From Prevotellaceae bacterium (GTDB lineage Bacteria; Bacteroidota; Bacteroidia; Bacteroidales; Paludibacteraceae), in the NCBI GenBank assembly GCA_020636675.1, contig JACJXK010000008.1:28794-92793 (forward strand): a stretch of DNA of 64,000 nucleotides, written 5' to 3'. A model generated the notes under the pieces. The model ran no database searches. It saw only the letters and a program-made list of their open reading frames with translations, and was not told where the DNA came from. This document shows positions 52,149 through 62,271 of this stretch, in pieces; position 1 is the stretch's first letter; each line of letters begins with the position of its first letter. The position numbers and the translations under genes were made by a program.

Positions 52149-53348
52149 TTATTTCTTTACTCGTTTCAAACGGCGGTTTATGTTAGCCTGAACCACAAAA
52201 TAATCTACAAGCGGAGCAAATAGATTCATCAGTAAGATAGCAAGCATCATACCCTCCGGATAACCTGGGTTCAAAACCCTAATGACGATGGCAAACATTC
52301 CGACCAAAAATCCGAACACATACTTACCGCACTCTGTACGGGAAGAAGTGACGGGATCCGTAGCCATAAACACAGCACCAAAGCAGAACCCGCCCAATAG
52401 AAGATGTTCATACCATGGCAAGTTCATTATTGGAGTTGTACCAATCTGGTTGAACAGGAATGCCGTCAACGCACCTCCTACAAAGACAGAGAACATCGTC
52501 TTCCAACTGGCTATGCCAGTGAAAAGCAGAATAACCGCACCAATAAGGATTGCTATTTTACTCGTCTCTCCTATAGAACCAGGGATAAGTCCGATGAACA
52601 TATCCATAACAGACAGTTGACCTCCGACCGCATTAGTCAAGACGGGAGTTGCGACACCTTGCGCCACTCCAACTTGACCCAGCACTGTAGCACCAGTAAA
52701 TGAGTCAACTACATTTGTTGCTCCACCTAGGCCGAAAATTTCTTCCGTTCCAATCCAGACGCTATCGCCGGACATAGCCGAAGGATATGCGAAGAATAGA
52801 AATGCACGGGTAATCAACGCCACATTGAAAATGTTCATTCCCGTACCACCAAACACCTCTTTCGCAAATATGACTGCAAATGCAGTAGCCACAGCCAACA
52901 TCCACAAAGGACAGCTGGCAGGAACAATCATCGGAATAAGGAGACCGGAAACCAAGAAACCCTCCTGAATCTCTTCCTTCTTCCATTGGGCAACGATAAA
53001 CTCAATGCCCAAGCCTACCGCATAAGAAACCACTATTTTGGGCAACACGCAGGCCAAACCATACGAAATGATGCCACAACTGTCCATTTCCTGTCCGGTA
53101 ACCAGATAGTGTTGATACCCTACATTATAAATACCGAACAGCAAAGCCGGTATCAAAGCTATAACGACCATCGACATCACACGCTTTGAATCTATGCAGT
53201 CGTGGATGTGTGCTCCTCTTTTTGCCGTAGTGTCAGGAACGAACAGAAACGTTTCGAATCCTTCAAAAACGGAGCGGAACATCGCCAGCTTACCACCCTC
53301 CTCGAATGATGGCTTCACTTTGTCGAGAAAATTCCTTAACGCTTTCAA
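52149..53348 (-). CDS. nqrB: Na+-translocating NADH:quinone reductase subunit B
   Basis: A 399-residue membrane subunit that carries riboflavin and a covalent FMN and forms the sodium path. FETFLFVPDTTAKRGAHIHD near residue 30 and DSFTGATVLGQVG near 220 (Thr site for FMN) are diagnostic; ten hydrophobic segments are visible. It follows nqrA by 46 bases. Confidence 0.98.
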   Translation of the reverse strand: MKALRNFLDKVKPSFEEGGKLAMFRSVFEGFETFLFVPDTTAKRGAHIHDCIDSKRVMSMVVIALIPALLFGIYNVGYQHYLVTGQEMDSCGIISYGLACVLPKIVVSYAVGLGIEFIVAQWKKEEIQEGFLVSGLLIPMIVPASCPLWMLAVATAFAVIFAKEVFGGTGMNIFNVALITRAFLFFAYPSAMSGDSVWIGTEEIFGLGGATNVVDSFTGATVLGQVGVAQGVATPVLTNAVGGQLSVMDMFIGLIPGSIGETSKIAILIGAVILLFTGIASWKTMFSVFVGGALTAFLFNQIGTTPIMNLPWYEHLLLGGFCFGAVFMATDPVTSSRTECGKYVFGFLVGMFAIVIRVLNPGYPEGMMLAILLMNLFAPLVDYFVVQANINRRLKRVKK

Positions 53349-53394
53349 TTTATTTCAGTTTTTTGTTATTATTATTTCTTCAAAATGCAAGTCA

Positions 53395-54750
53395 TCACGC
53401 CAACTCCTTGCGAATATAATCAAGACCTTCACGAACGATACGCTGTGTCTCTATCTTGGAAGTACAAACGAATTCACATAGAGCGAAGTCCTCCGGTGCC
53501 ACCTCATAGATACCCAACTGCTCCATCTTATCAATATCTTTGGCAATAATAGCCTTCACCAGATACTCAGGCAAAACATCCATCGGAAATACCCTATCAT
53601 ACTCTCCAGACATGATGAAGGCCCTCTCTCCTCCGTTAATGTTCGTATCCAAGGCATATTCCCTATTACGACCCAACAGCCAAGAAAAATAAGAATGGTT
53701 TACGCTGAATTTGTTCAAACGGGGCAGTATCCAGCCCAAAAATTCGGATTTGTCTCCTTCCGGAATCACACAGACCTGAGCATCATACGCACCAATAAAT
53801 CCATCCGCAGAAATCTGACGGCCGGAAAGCGGATTGCCACTGATATAACGGACTGCAGACGTTTCGTCCACGTTTCCCTTGACTATGTTTGTTATTTGGG
53901 CTCCATATACGGTTCTATAATAGGCAGGGTGTTTCACTGAACTTCCGTCCAGAACAATCACCTTCGTGAAATCATACAATCCCTTCTTCATCGCCGTTCC
54001 GATGGTAACCACATCTTGTGGATTGATGCACCAGACAGACTCTCCCTTGTTGACAGGATCTATGTGATGTATCTGTACTCCTACATTGCCGGCAGGATGT
54101 GGGCCAACAAACTCATGAACCTCCACGCCCGTCACTCTCTTATATATCTTAGAGGCACTCTCTACATTAACACCCACATGAATCTTTCCATCGGTAAGTT
54201 TAGACAAGGCATCAACACCAAGTTGAAACTCATCCTTCTTACCCTCCAATACGAAATCGTAATCGGGAGCCAACGGTGCAGAATCGAAACCTGAAATAAA
54301 AATCGCCTTCGGTTTTTCATTAGGATCAGCCACCACATCATAAGGACGTTGCTTGATGAACGGCCAAAAACCGGAGTTCAAAAGAAGTTTTTTGACCTCC
54401 TCGCTTGTCATACTTGACGGATTTGCCTTTTGGAAAGGTTCGGACTCGAACTTTCCATCCGACTGGATGCGGACATCCAGAACTTTTCGTTTTTCGCCCC
54501 TATTGACAGCAAGTACGACGCCGCTGACTGGAGACACGAATTTCATTTCAGGATTCGCCTTGTCATAAAACAGCACGCTGCCCACCTTGACGGCATCGCC
54601 ATCCTTGACAATCACCTTTGGCTTAATTCCTTGAAAATCGTCAGGCCTGACAGAAAACAAAGTTGCGGGTTCTGACTTTCCAAACACCTCCTCCGCTTTA
54701 CCTTTTAATTTTATATCCAAGCCTCGTTTTATCCTAATTACCTCAGCCAT
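53395..54750 (-). CDS. nqrA: Na+-translocating NADH:quinone reductase subunit A
   Basis: A 451-residue cytoplasmic subunit, first gene of the operon. The N-terminus AEVIRIKRGLDIKLKGKAEEVF and the biotinyl/lipoyl-like PVSGVVLAVNRGEKRKVLDV segment are typical, and the C-terminal CEFVCTSKIETQRIVREGLDYI closes the family signature. Length is normal. The complex couples NADH oxidation to Na+ export, complementing the decarboxylase pump encoded at 44.5-47.9 kb. Confidence 0.98.
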   Translation of the reverse strand: MAEVIRIKRGLDIKLKGKAEEVFGKSEPATLFSVRPDDFQGIKPKVIVKDGDAVKVGSVLFYDKANPEMKFVSPVSGVVLAVNRGEKRKVLDVRIQSDGKFESEPFQKANPSSMTSEEVKKLLLNSGFWPFIKQRPYDVVADPNEKPKAIFISGFDSAPLAPDYDFVLEGKKDEFQLGVDALSKLTDGKIHVGVNVESASKIYKRVTGVEVHEFVGPHPAGNVGVQIHHIDPVNKGESVWCINPQDVVTIGTAMKKGLYDFTKVIVLDGSSVKHPAYYRTVYGAQITNIVKGNVDETSAVRYISGNPLSGRQISADGFIGAYDAQVCVIPEGDKSEFLGWILPRLNKFSVNHSYFSWLLGRNREYALDTNINGGERAFIMSGEYDRVFPMDVLPEYLVKAIIAKDIDKMEQLGIYEVAPEDFALCEFVCTSKIETQRIVREGLDYIRKELA

Positions 54751-54782
54751 AATAGATTATTAAATTTATTTGAAATTTTGTA

Positions 54783-54813
54783 CAAAAATACAACTTTGAG
54801 TGCTAAAACACAA
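54783..54813 (-). promoter_or_regulatory. Predicted promoter of the nqr operon
   Basis: Minus strand: TATTTTTG (54790-54783), a perfect TAnnTTTG, with TTGT (near TTTG) 19 bases upstream. It lies about 33 bases before the nqrA start. Confidence 0.6.
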
Positions 54814-55048
54814 TAATTTATGCATATTTATTACAATGATTAAAAACAATCACATTACACATATTTTTTTGACACATTGGCAGATTCTTCTTGGCTCTTG
54901 GTTTCATTTTGTCGTTTTGAGTTTTCTTTTTCAGCAAAATCAACAGACCCCACACCACCATGGGAACACTAACCGAACGAGGGAGAGTCTGACTAAATGA
55001 AAAGAGAACGCAAACTGTTTCTACAGAGAGAAAAGAGGCAAACAAAAA
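54814..55048. other. Intergenic stretch upstream of nqrA
   Basis: About 235 bases with no gene. It separates the divergently arranged 3' end of lpxA (terminator) from the nqr promoter. Nothing else is recognised. Confidence 0.7.
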
Positions 55049-55079
55049 AAGGAGGCATCTAAGAGCCTCCTTCTTTTTT
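55049..55079 (-). terminator. Terminator after lpxA
   Basis: Stem AAGGAGGC (55049-55056) with GCCTCCTT (55065-55072), flanked by A-run and T-run so that it can act on both strands. It lies 33 bases past the lpxA stop. Confidence 0.85.
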
Positions 55080-55104
55080 TCTTCCTATCAGCCATAAGAA
55101 CATA

Positions 55105-55884
55105 CTATTCAAAGTTTCCTCTTATTATACCTCTCTTGGACGACTTGATAAAGTTCACGATCGTATCTTTTTCTTCAGACGGGCGGATCTCTTTATCTAT
55201 GCGATCCAGAGCTTGTGTCACATTCAGTCCAGATTGATAGACAAGCCTGTATATATCCTGAACATCACGTATTTGCTCGTCTGTAAAACCACGACGACGA
55301 AGGCCTATGGTATTCAGACCCGCATAGGATGCCGGTTCACGACCAATTGTAACATAAGGAGGTATGTCTTTACCAAACTTGGTGCCTCCCTGTACCATCA
55401 CATGACAACCCACGTGAGTAAACTGATGCGTCAACGTACCGCCAGACAATATCGCATAATCATCCACAATCACTTCTCCGGCCAACTGTGTCGTATTACC
55501 CAATATGACATTATTTCCCACCACACAATCATGAGCCACATGAGAATAGGCCATAACAAGGCAATCGGATCCTACTACAGTTTTCCCCTTAGAAGCCGTA
55601 CCTCTATTAACGGTTACGCACTCACGGATTTTCGTATTGTCTCCAATCTCGGCCGTCGTCTCTTCTCCTCTAAACTTCAAATCTTGAGGAATAGCGGAGA
55701 TGACCGCATTCGGAAATATGATTACATTCTTTCCTATCCTCGCACCTTCCAAGATGGTAACATTAGACATAATCTTCGTACCATCACCAATAACCACATT
55801 TTTATCTATAGTTACAAATGGGCCTATCTCCACATTTGCTCCAATCTTCGCATCCGGATGGATATATGACAATTGCTGTTCCAT
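55105..55884 (-). CDS. lpxA: UDP-N-acetylglucosamine O-acyltransferase
   Basis: A 259-residue left-handed beta-helix acyltransferase, first step of lipid A synthesis. Hexapeptide repeats run through residues 8-190 (IHPDAKIGANVEIGPFVTIDKNVVIGDGT...), the catalytic His lies in MAYSHVAHDCVVGNN near 125, and a helical C-terminal domain follows (YAGLNTIGLRRRGFT). It is the last gene of the lipid A operon, eight bases after lpxC-fabZ. Family length is about 255-265. Confidence 0.98.
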   Translation of the reverse strand: MEQQLSYIHPDAKIGANVEIGPFVTIDKNVVIGDGTKIMSNVTILEGARIGKNVIIFPNAVISAIPQDLKFRGEETTAEIGDNTKIRECVTVNRGTASKGKTVVGSDCLVMAYSHVAHDCVVGNNVILGNTTQLAGEVIVDDYAILSGGTLTHQFTHVGCHVMVQGGTKFGKDIPPYVTIGREPASYAGLNTIGLRRRGFTDEQIRDVQDIYRLVYQSGLNVTQALDRIDKEIRPSEEKDTIVNFIKSSKRGIIRGNFE

Positions 55885-55892
55885 GTGTTAAA

Positions 55893-57278
55893 TTATTTGC
55901 TCTTTACTATTTGCGCCATAAACTCGGCCTCAGAAACCACCTTATCGCCAACAATCGCATAACCTTTCATATAAGCGCATCCTCTACGCATTTCGGACAT
56001 CAGTTCAAGTTTAAATATCAACGTATCTCCAGGTACCACTTTATGTCTGAACTTCACATTATCTATCTTCATGAAATAAGTAGAGTAACGTTCCGGATCA
56101 TCCAACGCACCCAAGACCAAAAGTCCTCCAGTTTGCGCCATGGCTTCCACTTGAAGCACACCTGGCATTACCGGCTCCTGAGGAAAATGTCCGCAGAAGA
56201 AAGTCTCATTGACCGTAACGTTCTTTATTCCGACCACATATTTATCCGTCACCTCAATGACCTTGTCGACCAAAAGGAACGGCCAACGATGGGGCAACAG
56301 CTCCTTGATGCGGTTCACATCCATGACAGGTGCCTTACATGGATCATACACAGGAATCATAACTTCCTGACGTTTAATCTCTTTCCTTATTTTCTTAGCA
56401 AGTTCCGTATTGGACTTATGTCCGGGACAAGTAGCGATTACCCTACCTTTTATAGGCTTACCTATCAACGCAAGGTCTCCCATCACATCCAACAATTTAT
56501 GGCGTGCAGGCTCATTCTCGAATTGCAGAGGTTTCTTGTTCAGATACCCCATGTTTTCCACGTGTATTTTCTCCTTGCCCAATATATCTGTCAGATGGTC
56601 TATCTCTGACTGAGGTATGATCTGGTCATATATCACAATCGCATTGTCCAGATCACCACCCTTTATCAGATTGTTCTTTAAAAGGATCTCCAACTCTCTA
56701 ACAAATACAAAAGTACGGCAACCCGCGATTTCCTTCGAAAAATCAGCCAACGATTCTAGCGTAGCATATTGGTTGTTTAGAACTGGAGATTTGTAAGAAA
56801 CCAGCACGTTAGCACAGAAATCATCATCCGGCAAGAGCGTGATTTTTGTTCCCGTCTCTTCATTTACGTATTCAATTTTCTTACGGACAATATAATAATC
56901 CTTATCTGCAGTCTGTTCTACCACACCAGCCTCGTCTATTGCCTTCACATAGAAAGACGCACTGCCATCTAAAATAGGGAACTCAGGTTGGTTAACCTGA
57001 ATGAGACAGTTGTCGATTTCATAAGCGAACAGAGCGGCCATCGCATGTTCGATGGTTCCAACCTTTACACCGTTCTTTTCAACAACCGTACCACGAGACG
57101 TCTCAACCACATTTTCGGCGACAGCCTCAACTATGGGCTGGTTTTCCAAATCAACCCTTTGTATCTGATATCCAGTATTCTCAGGAGCAGGATTAAAAGT
57201 AATTGTTATGGGCAATCCCGTATGCAACCCCTTACCCTCTAAAGTAAATGCGTTTTTAATCGTCTTTTGTTTAGACAT
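55893..57278 (-). CDS. lpxC-fabZ: Bifunctional UDP-3-O-acyl-GlcNAc deacetylase / 3-hydroxyacyl-ACP dehydratase (LpxC-FabZ fusion)
   Basis: A 461-residue fusion common in Bacteroidetes. Residues 1 to about 305 are LpxC, the zinc deacetylase committing step of lipid A synthesis: GTIEHAMAALFAYEIDNC (zinc His) and ARHKLLDVMGDLALIG (further zinc ligands) are clear. Residues about 315-461 are FabZ, with LPHRWPFLLVDKV and the catalytic His in FFCGHFPQEPVMPGVLQVEAMAQTGG. FabZ and LpxC compete for the 3-hydroxyacyl-ACP pool in other bacteria, and the fusion keeps their ratio fixed. Confidence 0.98.
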   Translation of the reverse strand: MSKQKTIKNAFTLEGKGLHTGLPITITFNPAPENTGYQIQRVDLENQPIVEAVAENVVETSRGTVVEKNGVKVGTIEHAMAALFAYEIDNCLIQVNQPEFPILDGSASFYVKAIDEAGVVEQTADKDYYIVRKKIEYVNEETGTKITLLPDDDFCANVLVSYKSPVLNNQYATLESLADFSKEIAGCRTFVFVRELEILLKNNLIKGGDLDNAIVIYDQIIPQSEIDHLTDILGKEKIHVENMGYLNKKPLQFENEPARHKLLDVMGDLALIGKPIKGRVIATCPGHKSNTELAKKIRKEIKRQEVMIPVYDPCKAPVMDVNRIKELLPHRWPFLLVDKVIEVTDKYVVGIKNVTVNETFFCGHFPQEPVMPGVLQVEAMAQTGGLLVLGALDDPERYSTYFMKIDNVKFRHKVVPGDTLIFKLELMSEMRRGCAYMKGYAIVGDKVVSEAEFMAQIVKSK

Positions 57279-57342
57279 ATCTTTTCCTTTATATTAAAAT
57301 AGCCCCGCAAGTGTCTGCCACCTACGAAGCCACTACATATTA

Positions 57343-58392
57343 TTATTTTTTCTCCAATAAACTCTTCAACTCATCTATTTCCTTTCTCATCTCATTCATC
57401 TGGGCACGCATCTCCGGCAATCGTTTAAAGTAGACGTAAGACTTCATATATTCACTTGCCAACAGATGAGGTGAGCCTTGAAATCCTTGATTAGGCACTC
57501 TTATAGAACCGATGACCCCCGTCTGCGCCGCAAACATGGATCCATCTGCGATTGTACAATGGCCTACCACCCCTGACTGTCCGCCAAACATACAATGTTT
57601 GCCTATCTTTGTAGAGCCTGCGATACCGGAAAGGGCCGCCATCACTGTATTTTCTCCGATTTCCACATTATGTGCTATTTGCACCAGGTTATCTAGTTTA
57701 GCACCCTTTCTGACTATCGTAGAGCCCATCGTTGCCCTATCTATTGTCGTGTTAGCGCCAATCTCAACATTATCTTCGATGACCGCATTCCCTATCTGAG
57801 GTATTTTTCCGTAAGTACCATCAGCTTCCGGAGCGAACCCGAATCCCTCGGAGCCAACGACGGAACCGGCATGAAGCGTACAGTTATTGCCGATTACGCA
57901 CTCCTTATATATCTTTACACCTGGATATAACGTCACGTTATCTCCTATCGTCACATTGTCGCCCACATAAACTTGAGGATAGATGCTTGCGTTTTTACCT
58001 ATCTTCGCGCCATCCTCAATAACAGAATAGGCACCAACATAAGCATTTTCACCCAACTTTGCCTTTGCCGATATCACCGCGCTAGATGAAATGCCCGTCT
58101 TCCTTGGATTCATGCTATCCACCAAAGAAAGGAGGCTGGCCAAAGCAGCATAAGAGTTCTCTACTCGTATCAATGTCGCTGATATCTCTTTATCCGGAAC
58201 AAAGTCATTATTGACCAAAACCACACTAGCTTTTGTCTTATATATATATTCCGTATACTTGGGATTAGAAAGGAATGTCAACGTTCCCGGCGTTCCTTCC
58301 TCTATCTTTGAAAGATTGGACACCTTCACATTAGGATCGCCAACCACCTTGCCTTTCAGATACTCGGCTATTTGTTGTGCTGAAAACTCCAT
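57343..58392 (-). CDS. lpxD: UDP-3-O-(3-hydroxyacyl)glucosamine N-acyltransferase
   Basis: A 349-residue enzyme of the third lipid A step. The N-terminal LpxD domain ([21 protein letters not shown]) precedes a beta-helix of hexapeptide repeats ([28 protein letters not shown]...), with the catalytic-His region [13 protein letters not shown] near 240 and a C-terminal coiled coil ([22 protein letters not shown]). It lies upstream of lpxC-fabZ in the same unit. Confidence 0.98.
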   Translation of the reverse strand: MEFSAQQIAEYLKGKVVGDPNVKVSNLSKIEEGTPGTLTFLSNPKYTEYIYKTKASVVLVNNDFVPDKEISATLIRVENSYAALASLLSLVDSMNPRKTGISSSAVISAKAKLGENAYVGAYSVIEDGAKIGKNASIYPQVYVGDNVTIGDNVTLYPGVKIYKECVIGNNCTLHAGSVVGSEGFGFAPEADGTYGKIPQIGNAVIEDNVEIGANTTIDRATMGSTIVRKGAKLDNLVQIAHNVEIGENTVMAALSGIAGSTKIGKHCMFGGQSGVVGHCTIADGSMFAAQTGVIGSIRVPNQGFQGSPHLLASEYMKSYVYFKRLPEMRAQMNEMRKEIDELKSLLEKK

Positions 58393-58473
58393 TTTTTTAT
58401 TTTTTTTGCAAAAATATTACAATTCGGTAACAAATGAAAATTTATACCATAAAATTACAGGCAAGCAACGTAC

Positions 58474-59706
58474 TTAACCCTTATAATAACAGAAAAAATA
58501 CTTGCTGACTTGTTTTGAGATCGAAGAGATGTTCAATATATCAGATGCTTCGGATATATCCTTCAGTGATCCGTCCGAATATAACACGTTAATATTACTA
58601 TCCTCATCGCATGGCACATACGTACTTGCCGATACGACGTTTTGGGAAAACAAGAAGGAGGCTTCGTGCTGGGTCAGCTCCAATTTCCGGGAATATTCCG
58701 ATATTTTTCCATCACAATCGGCCTCCGAGAATGGAGTTTCCCTTATGTCCGTTTTGAACAGACGCCTGTTAATCAGGCTATCGCTCAACAAAGACAGCAC
58801 CTTGTCCGGATGTCCGCTCCACACTTTGATGGCGCTCAACACATCCGCATCGTCCAACATGGCATAATTAAATAAAGCATCACCTTCATTAATAAACTTT
58901 TCCTTATCCATTTTATTGCATAAGAAATAGGAGAAAGATGGAGAAGCGAAAAGATCCGTACCATGTAGAGCAAGCTCCTTGGCCCGCCTAAGCAAGTTCA
59001 ACATCAGCTGTTCGGCAGCTATCGACGTTTTATGAAGATACACCTGCCAATACATCATTCTTCTGGCAATCAGAAATTTTTCGATGGAATAGATGCCTTT
59101 CGACTCTACCACCAAGTGGTCATCATGCACGTTCAGCATCTTAATGATTCTCGCAGCCCCGACAGATCCCTCCACCACTCCGGTAAAAAAACTGTCGCGC
59201 GTCAGATAGTCCAATCTATCCATATCCAACTGACTAGACACCAACTGATGCAAAAAATGCTTATGATACCTGTTCCGGAAAATATCCAATGCCATATCCA
59301 AACGCCCGGACATCTCCTCGTTGATGCGACGCATCATCATCAGCGATATCTCTTCGTGCGTGATACCATCGACCACGGCATCCTCCAACACATGCGAAAA
59401 CGGGGCATGACCTACGTCGTGCAGCAAGATAGCAGACAATACGGCATCGGCCTCCTCTTCCGTTATTTCGTTCCCTTTGGCCCGCAACTGGATTATTGCC
59501 TCCTGCATCAGATGCATCGCGCCTAAAGAGTGCAGGAATCTGGCATGCTGAGCTCCCGGATAAACCATATAGCTCAACCCCAACTGCTTTATTCTCCCCA
59601 AACGCTGGAAATAGGGATGTTGGATGACATCATACTGTTGTTCCGAAGGGATGGAGACGAAACCGTGAACCGGATCGTTTATTATCTTTCGTTTATTATA
59701 CGACAT
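58474..59706 (-). CDS. HD-domain phosphohydrolase (dNTPase-like)
   Basis: A 410-residue protein with the HD core: QRLGRIKQLGLSYMVYPGAQHARFLHSLGAMHL, then ILLHDVGHAPFSHVLED and LDMDRLDYLTRDSFFTG, which gives the H...HD...D metal site of the SAMHD1/dGTPase branch. Substrate is unknown; dNTP hydrolysis is a reasonable guess. I chose the ATG at 59706 (MSYNKRKIINDPVHGFV), which matches the family start; an upstream ATG would add 19 residues without homology. It follows pyrF and precedes lpxD, a pairing often seen in Bacteroidales. Confidence 0.93.
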   Translation of the reverse strand: MSYNKRKIINDPVHGFVSIPSEQQYDVIQHPYFQRLGRIKQLGLSYMVYPGAQHARFLHSLGAMHLMQEAIIQLRAKGNEITEEEADAVLSAILLHDVGHAPFSHVLEDAVVDGITHEEISLMMMRRINEEMSGRLDMALDIFRNRYHKHFLHQLVSSQLDMDRLDYLTRDSFFTGVVEGSVGAARIIKMLNVHDDHLVVESKGIYSIEKFLIARRMMYWQVYLHKTSIAAEQLMLNLLRRAKELALHGTDLFASPSFSYFLCNKMDKEKFINEGDALFNYAMLDDADVLSAIKVWSGHPDKVLSLLSDSLINRRLFKTDIRETPFSEADCDGKISEYSRKLELTQHEASFLFSQNVVSASTYVPCDEDSNINVLYSDGSLKDISEASDILNISSISKQVSKYFFCYYKG

Positions 59707-59772
59707 TAAATATTTAACATTACATGAGGGCAGAACGACCCTCACCGATGGTGAGGATTGCAAGTTATATCT

Positions 59773-60606
59773 TTATAAGTTTTCAAGATAGCCGGACATC
59801 TCCTGCTGTACCTTCTGTGCTGCCAATCTCGCAGCTTCCGCATAATCCTCGCCGTCTGAAGCGTAGATGATGGCGCGAGAAGAGTTGACCAACAATCCGC
59901 ACTGCGAATTCATGCCATGTTTCACAACTTCGGCCAAACTACCGCCCTGTGCACCCACACCAGGGACAAGCAAAAAATGGTCTGGTATGACTTGTCTGAC
60001 GTCTGCCAACATTTCAGCCTTCGTAGCTCCTACTACATACATCATATTGTCCGCGTTTCCCCACTTCAAAGAAGTTTTCAGAACCTTCTGATAAAGCGTA
60101 TCACCCGTCTCCGCATCTTTCATGAATTGAAAATCGAAGGCACCCTTATTTGACGTAAGTGCCAAGAGAGTCACCCACTTATTCTCATAAGTGAGGAACG
60201 GAGACACGGAATCCTCTCCCATGTAAGGAGCCACCGTCACCGAATCGAAATCCAGAGTACCGAAGAATGTGCGCGCGTACATGGCGGAAGTATTTCCTAT
60301 ATCTCCTCGCTTAGCATCGGCGATTATGAACTGATCCGGATAATTCTTTCTTATATAGTCTACCGTACGTTCCAATACGTCCCAGCCCTGCAATCCTAAA
60401 CTTTCGTAGAATGCCAAATTAGGCTTATAGGCGACACACAAATCGGCCGTTGCGTCAATAATAGACTTATTGAAATCGAATATAGGATCAAGATCGTCCT
60501 TTTTGTCGAACAAAAACTCCGGAATCTTATTCACATCCGTATCCAAACCAACGCAAAGAAACGATCTTTTCCGTTTGATATTTTCAAACAACTCTTCTCT
60601 TGTCAT
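59773..60606 (-). CDS. pyrF: Orotidine 5'-phosphate decarboxylase
   Basis: A 277-residue enzyme that makes UMP from OMP. It belongs to the long, type 2 OMP decarboxylases: [33 protein letters not shown] (catalytic Lys/Asp) and [12 protein letters not shown] are present. I chose the ATG at 60606 ([17 protein letters not shown]); the longer frame to 60708 has no family homology. First gene of the unit with the HD protein and lipid A genes. Confidence 0.96.
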   Translation of the reverse strand: MTREELFENIKRKRSFLCVGLDTDVNKIPEFLFDKKDDLDPIFDFNKSIIDATADLCVAYKPNLAFYESLGLQGWDVLERTVDYIRKNYPDQFIIADAKRGDIGNTSAMYARTFFGTLDFDSVTVAPYMGEDSVSPFLTYENKWVTLLALTSNKGAFDFQFMKDAETGDTLYQKVLKTSLKWGNADNMMYVVGATKAEMLADVRQVIPDHFLLVPGVGAQGGSLAEVVKHGMNSQCGLLVNSSRAIIYASDGEDYAEAARLAAQKVQQEMSGYLENL

Positions 60607-60673
60607 ATTACAATTCTTTTGAAAAAAACATCCGTTTATTCTCTGAAGTTTCCACTTCTCATTAAAACATCTG

Positions 60674-60681
60674 CAAAAATA
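60674..60681 (-). promoter_or_regulatory. Predicted -7 element of the pyrF-lpx unit
   Basis: TATTTTTG on the minus strand, a perfect TAnnTTTG, 68 bases before the pyrF start. No clear TTTG is present at -33. Confidence 0.4.
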
Positions 60682-60901
60682 TACATTATTCAAAATATAT
60701 TGCACCACACACTACATTTGTTTTGTCTAAATTCAGTAATTTTGAAGTGGAAAAAACACATAGCAAACGACAGACTCCTCTCAAAACAGCAAAAAACGCT
60801 CAGATCTGCCTTTTATGTATTTTTATTTTACGTCACCAAAGGAGAATGTGACGTCCATTTGTTTACATGTATACATTCAATAAATGACAGAAAAAAGAAA
60901 T

Positions 60902-62212
60902 ATGGAAGAGCCAAAAATCACTGTGGGTATCATGTCAGAAGAAGAAATCGGATTTCTGTTGACGGGGAACTTCGTTCTCGAACAAAACGGAGAATCACTG
61001 ACAGGCAAACAAAAAGCGAAGATAAGCAATGGCACCATATCTTTCAAAGGAAACCAATTTCCCGGACTGAGGCTCGTCCCTCAAGAAAAAGATTGCGACT
61101 TCGAGCTTACAGGTGTGACCATAGGCAAGAGCTTTCATTGGGAACAGAAGGAGAACCTCAAATTTCGCGGAGAGCTTAAAATAATTGTCGAAAACGACAA
61201 GCTCACTGCCATCAACGAACTGCCGGTCGAAGAGTACCTGGCAAGTGTCATATCTTCGGAGATGAGCGCGACTTCTGCCATAGAATTGCTCAAAGCCCAT
61301 GCGGTAATCTCCCGCAGCTGGATACTTGCACAACTAGACAAAAAGGAAAAATGCACAAAAAGCGCAAGCGTATATGACAGCGAGAGCGAACATATAAAAT
61401 GGTACGGAAAAGAAGACCACATCAACTTTGACGTGTGTGCGGACGACCATTGTCAACGCTATCAAGGCATCACCAGAGAGAGCACGGACGCCGTCAACGA
61501 GGCGTTGAAGAAGACAACCGGAGAGGTATTGACGTATGACGGAGAGATTTGCGACGCCCGCTTTTCCAAATCCTGCGGTGGCGTTTCCGAGACGTTCGAG
61601 AACTGCTGGGAGGAGGTACCACACCCCTATCTGAGAAAAGTAATAGACAACAGGGACGAATGCGACATAGCCGCAAAAGACTTGACCAATGAAAAGAACG
61701 CAAGGCAATGGATTTTAAGCAATCCCGAATCGTTCTGCAATACGACAGACGAAAAGATTCTGTCTCAAGTGCTGGTCTCTTACGATCAAAAGACCACGGA
61801 TTTTTTCAGATGGAACGTAGAATACGGACAGAACGAGATATCCAAACTAGTCAAAAAACGGACAGGCATAGACTTCGGTGAGATTAAAGACCTGATTCCG
61901 ATAGAAAGAGGTGAATCAGGAAGGATCATCAAGCTACAGATTGTAGGCAGCAAGAGATCATTAACCATAGGAAAGGAGCTTGAAATACGGAAAGCTTTAT
62001 CAGAAAGTCACCTCTACAGTTCGGCTTTCGTCGTAGAAAAAGAGATGGACAAGAACAACAACCCAAACAAATTCATCCTCCACGGTGCAGGATGGGGTCA
62101 CGGAGTGGGTCTCTGCCAAATAGGAGCTGCCGTCATGGCAAGCAAAGGATATGGCTATCAGGAGATTCTGAAACACTATTATAAAGAGGCGGTCATCGAG
62201 AAAAGATATTAA
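60902..62212 (+). CDS. SpoIID/LytB-domain protein
   Basis: A 436-residue protein containing the SpoIID domain: LPVEEYLASVISSEMSATSAIELLKAHAVISRSWILAQL, the FSKSCGGVSETFENCW block and the C-terminal GAGWGHGVGLCQIGAAVMASKGYGYQEIL. In Bacillus SpoIID is a peptidoglycan lytic transglycosylase; the homologues in Bacteroidales are non-sporulation proteins whose exact substrate is unknown. No signal peptide is evident. I chose the ATG at 60902 (MEEPKITVGIMSEEE) over one 18 bases upstream because it matches the conserved beginning and has a purine-rich site. Confidence 0.9.
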   Translation: MEEPKITVGIMSEEEIGFLLTGNFVLEQNGESLTGKQKAKISNGTISFKGNQFPGLRLVPQEKDCDFELTGVTIGKSFHWEQKENLKFRGELKIIVENDKLTAINELPVEEYLASVISSEMSATSAIELLKAHAVISRSWILAQLDKKEKCTKSASVYDSESEHIKWYGKEDHINFDVCADDHCQRYQGITRESTDAVNEALKKTTGEVLTYDGEICDARFSKSCGGVSETFENCWEEVPHPYLRKVIDNRDECDIAAKDLTNEKNARQWILSNPESFCNTTDEKILSQVLVSYDQKTTDFFRWNVEYGQNEISKLVKKRTGIDFGEIKDLIPIERGESGRIIKLQIVGSKRSLTIGKELEIRKALSESHLYSSAFVVEKEMDKNNNPNKFILHGAGWGHGVGLCQIGAAVMASKGYGYQEILKHYYKEAVIEKRY

Positions 62213-62228
62213 TCATTTTAGTGCACAA

Positions 62229-62259
62229 AAAAAAGGAGAACCTCTGGTTCTCCTTTTTT
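62229..62259. terminator. Bidirectional terminator between SpoIID-like gene and batE
   Basis: A 14-bp stem, AAAAAAGGAGAACC (62229-62242) with GGTTCTCCTTTTTT (62246-62259), loop TCT. A/T tracts on each strand serve the convergent genes on both sides. Confidence 0.9.
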
Positions 62260-62271
62260 ACCTTTTGCCTT

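Noticed and set aside
48873..54750. Nqr genes considered as an Rnf complex
   Set aside because: NqrA and the NqrF 2Fe-2S/FAD architecture plus gene order A-F are specific to Na+-NQR.
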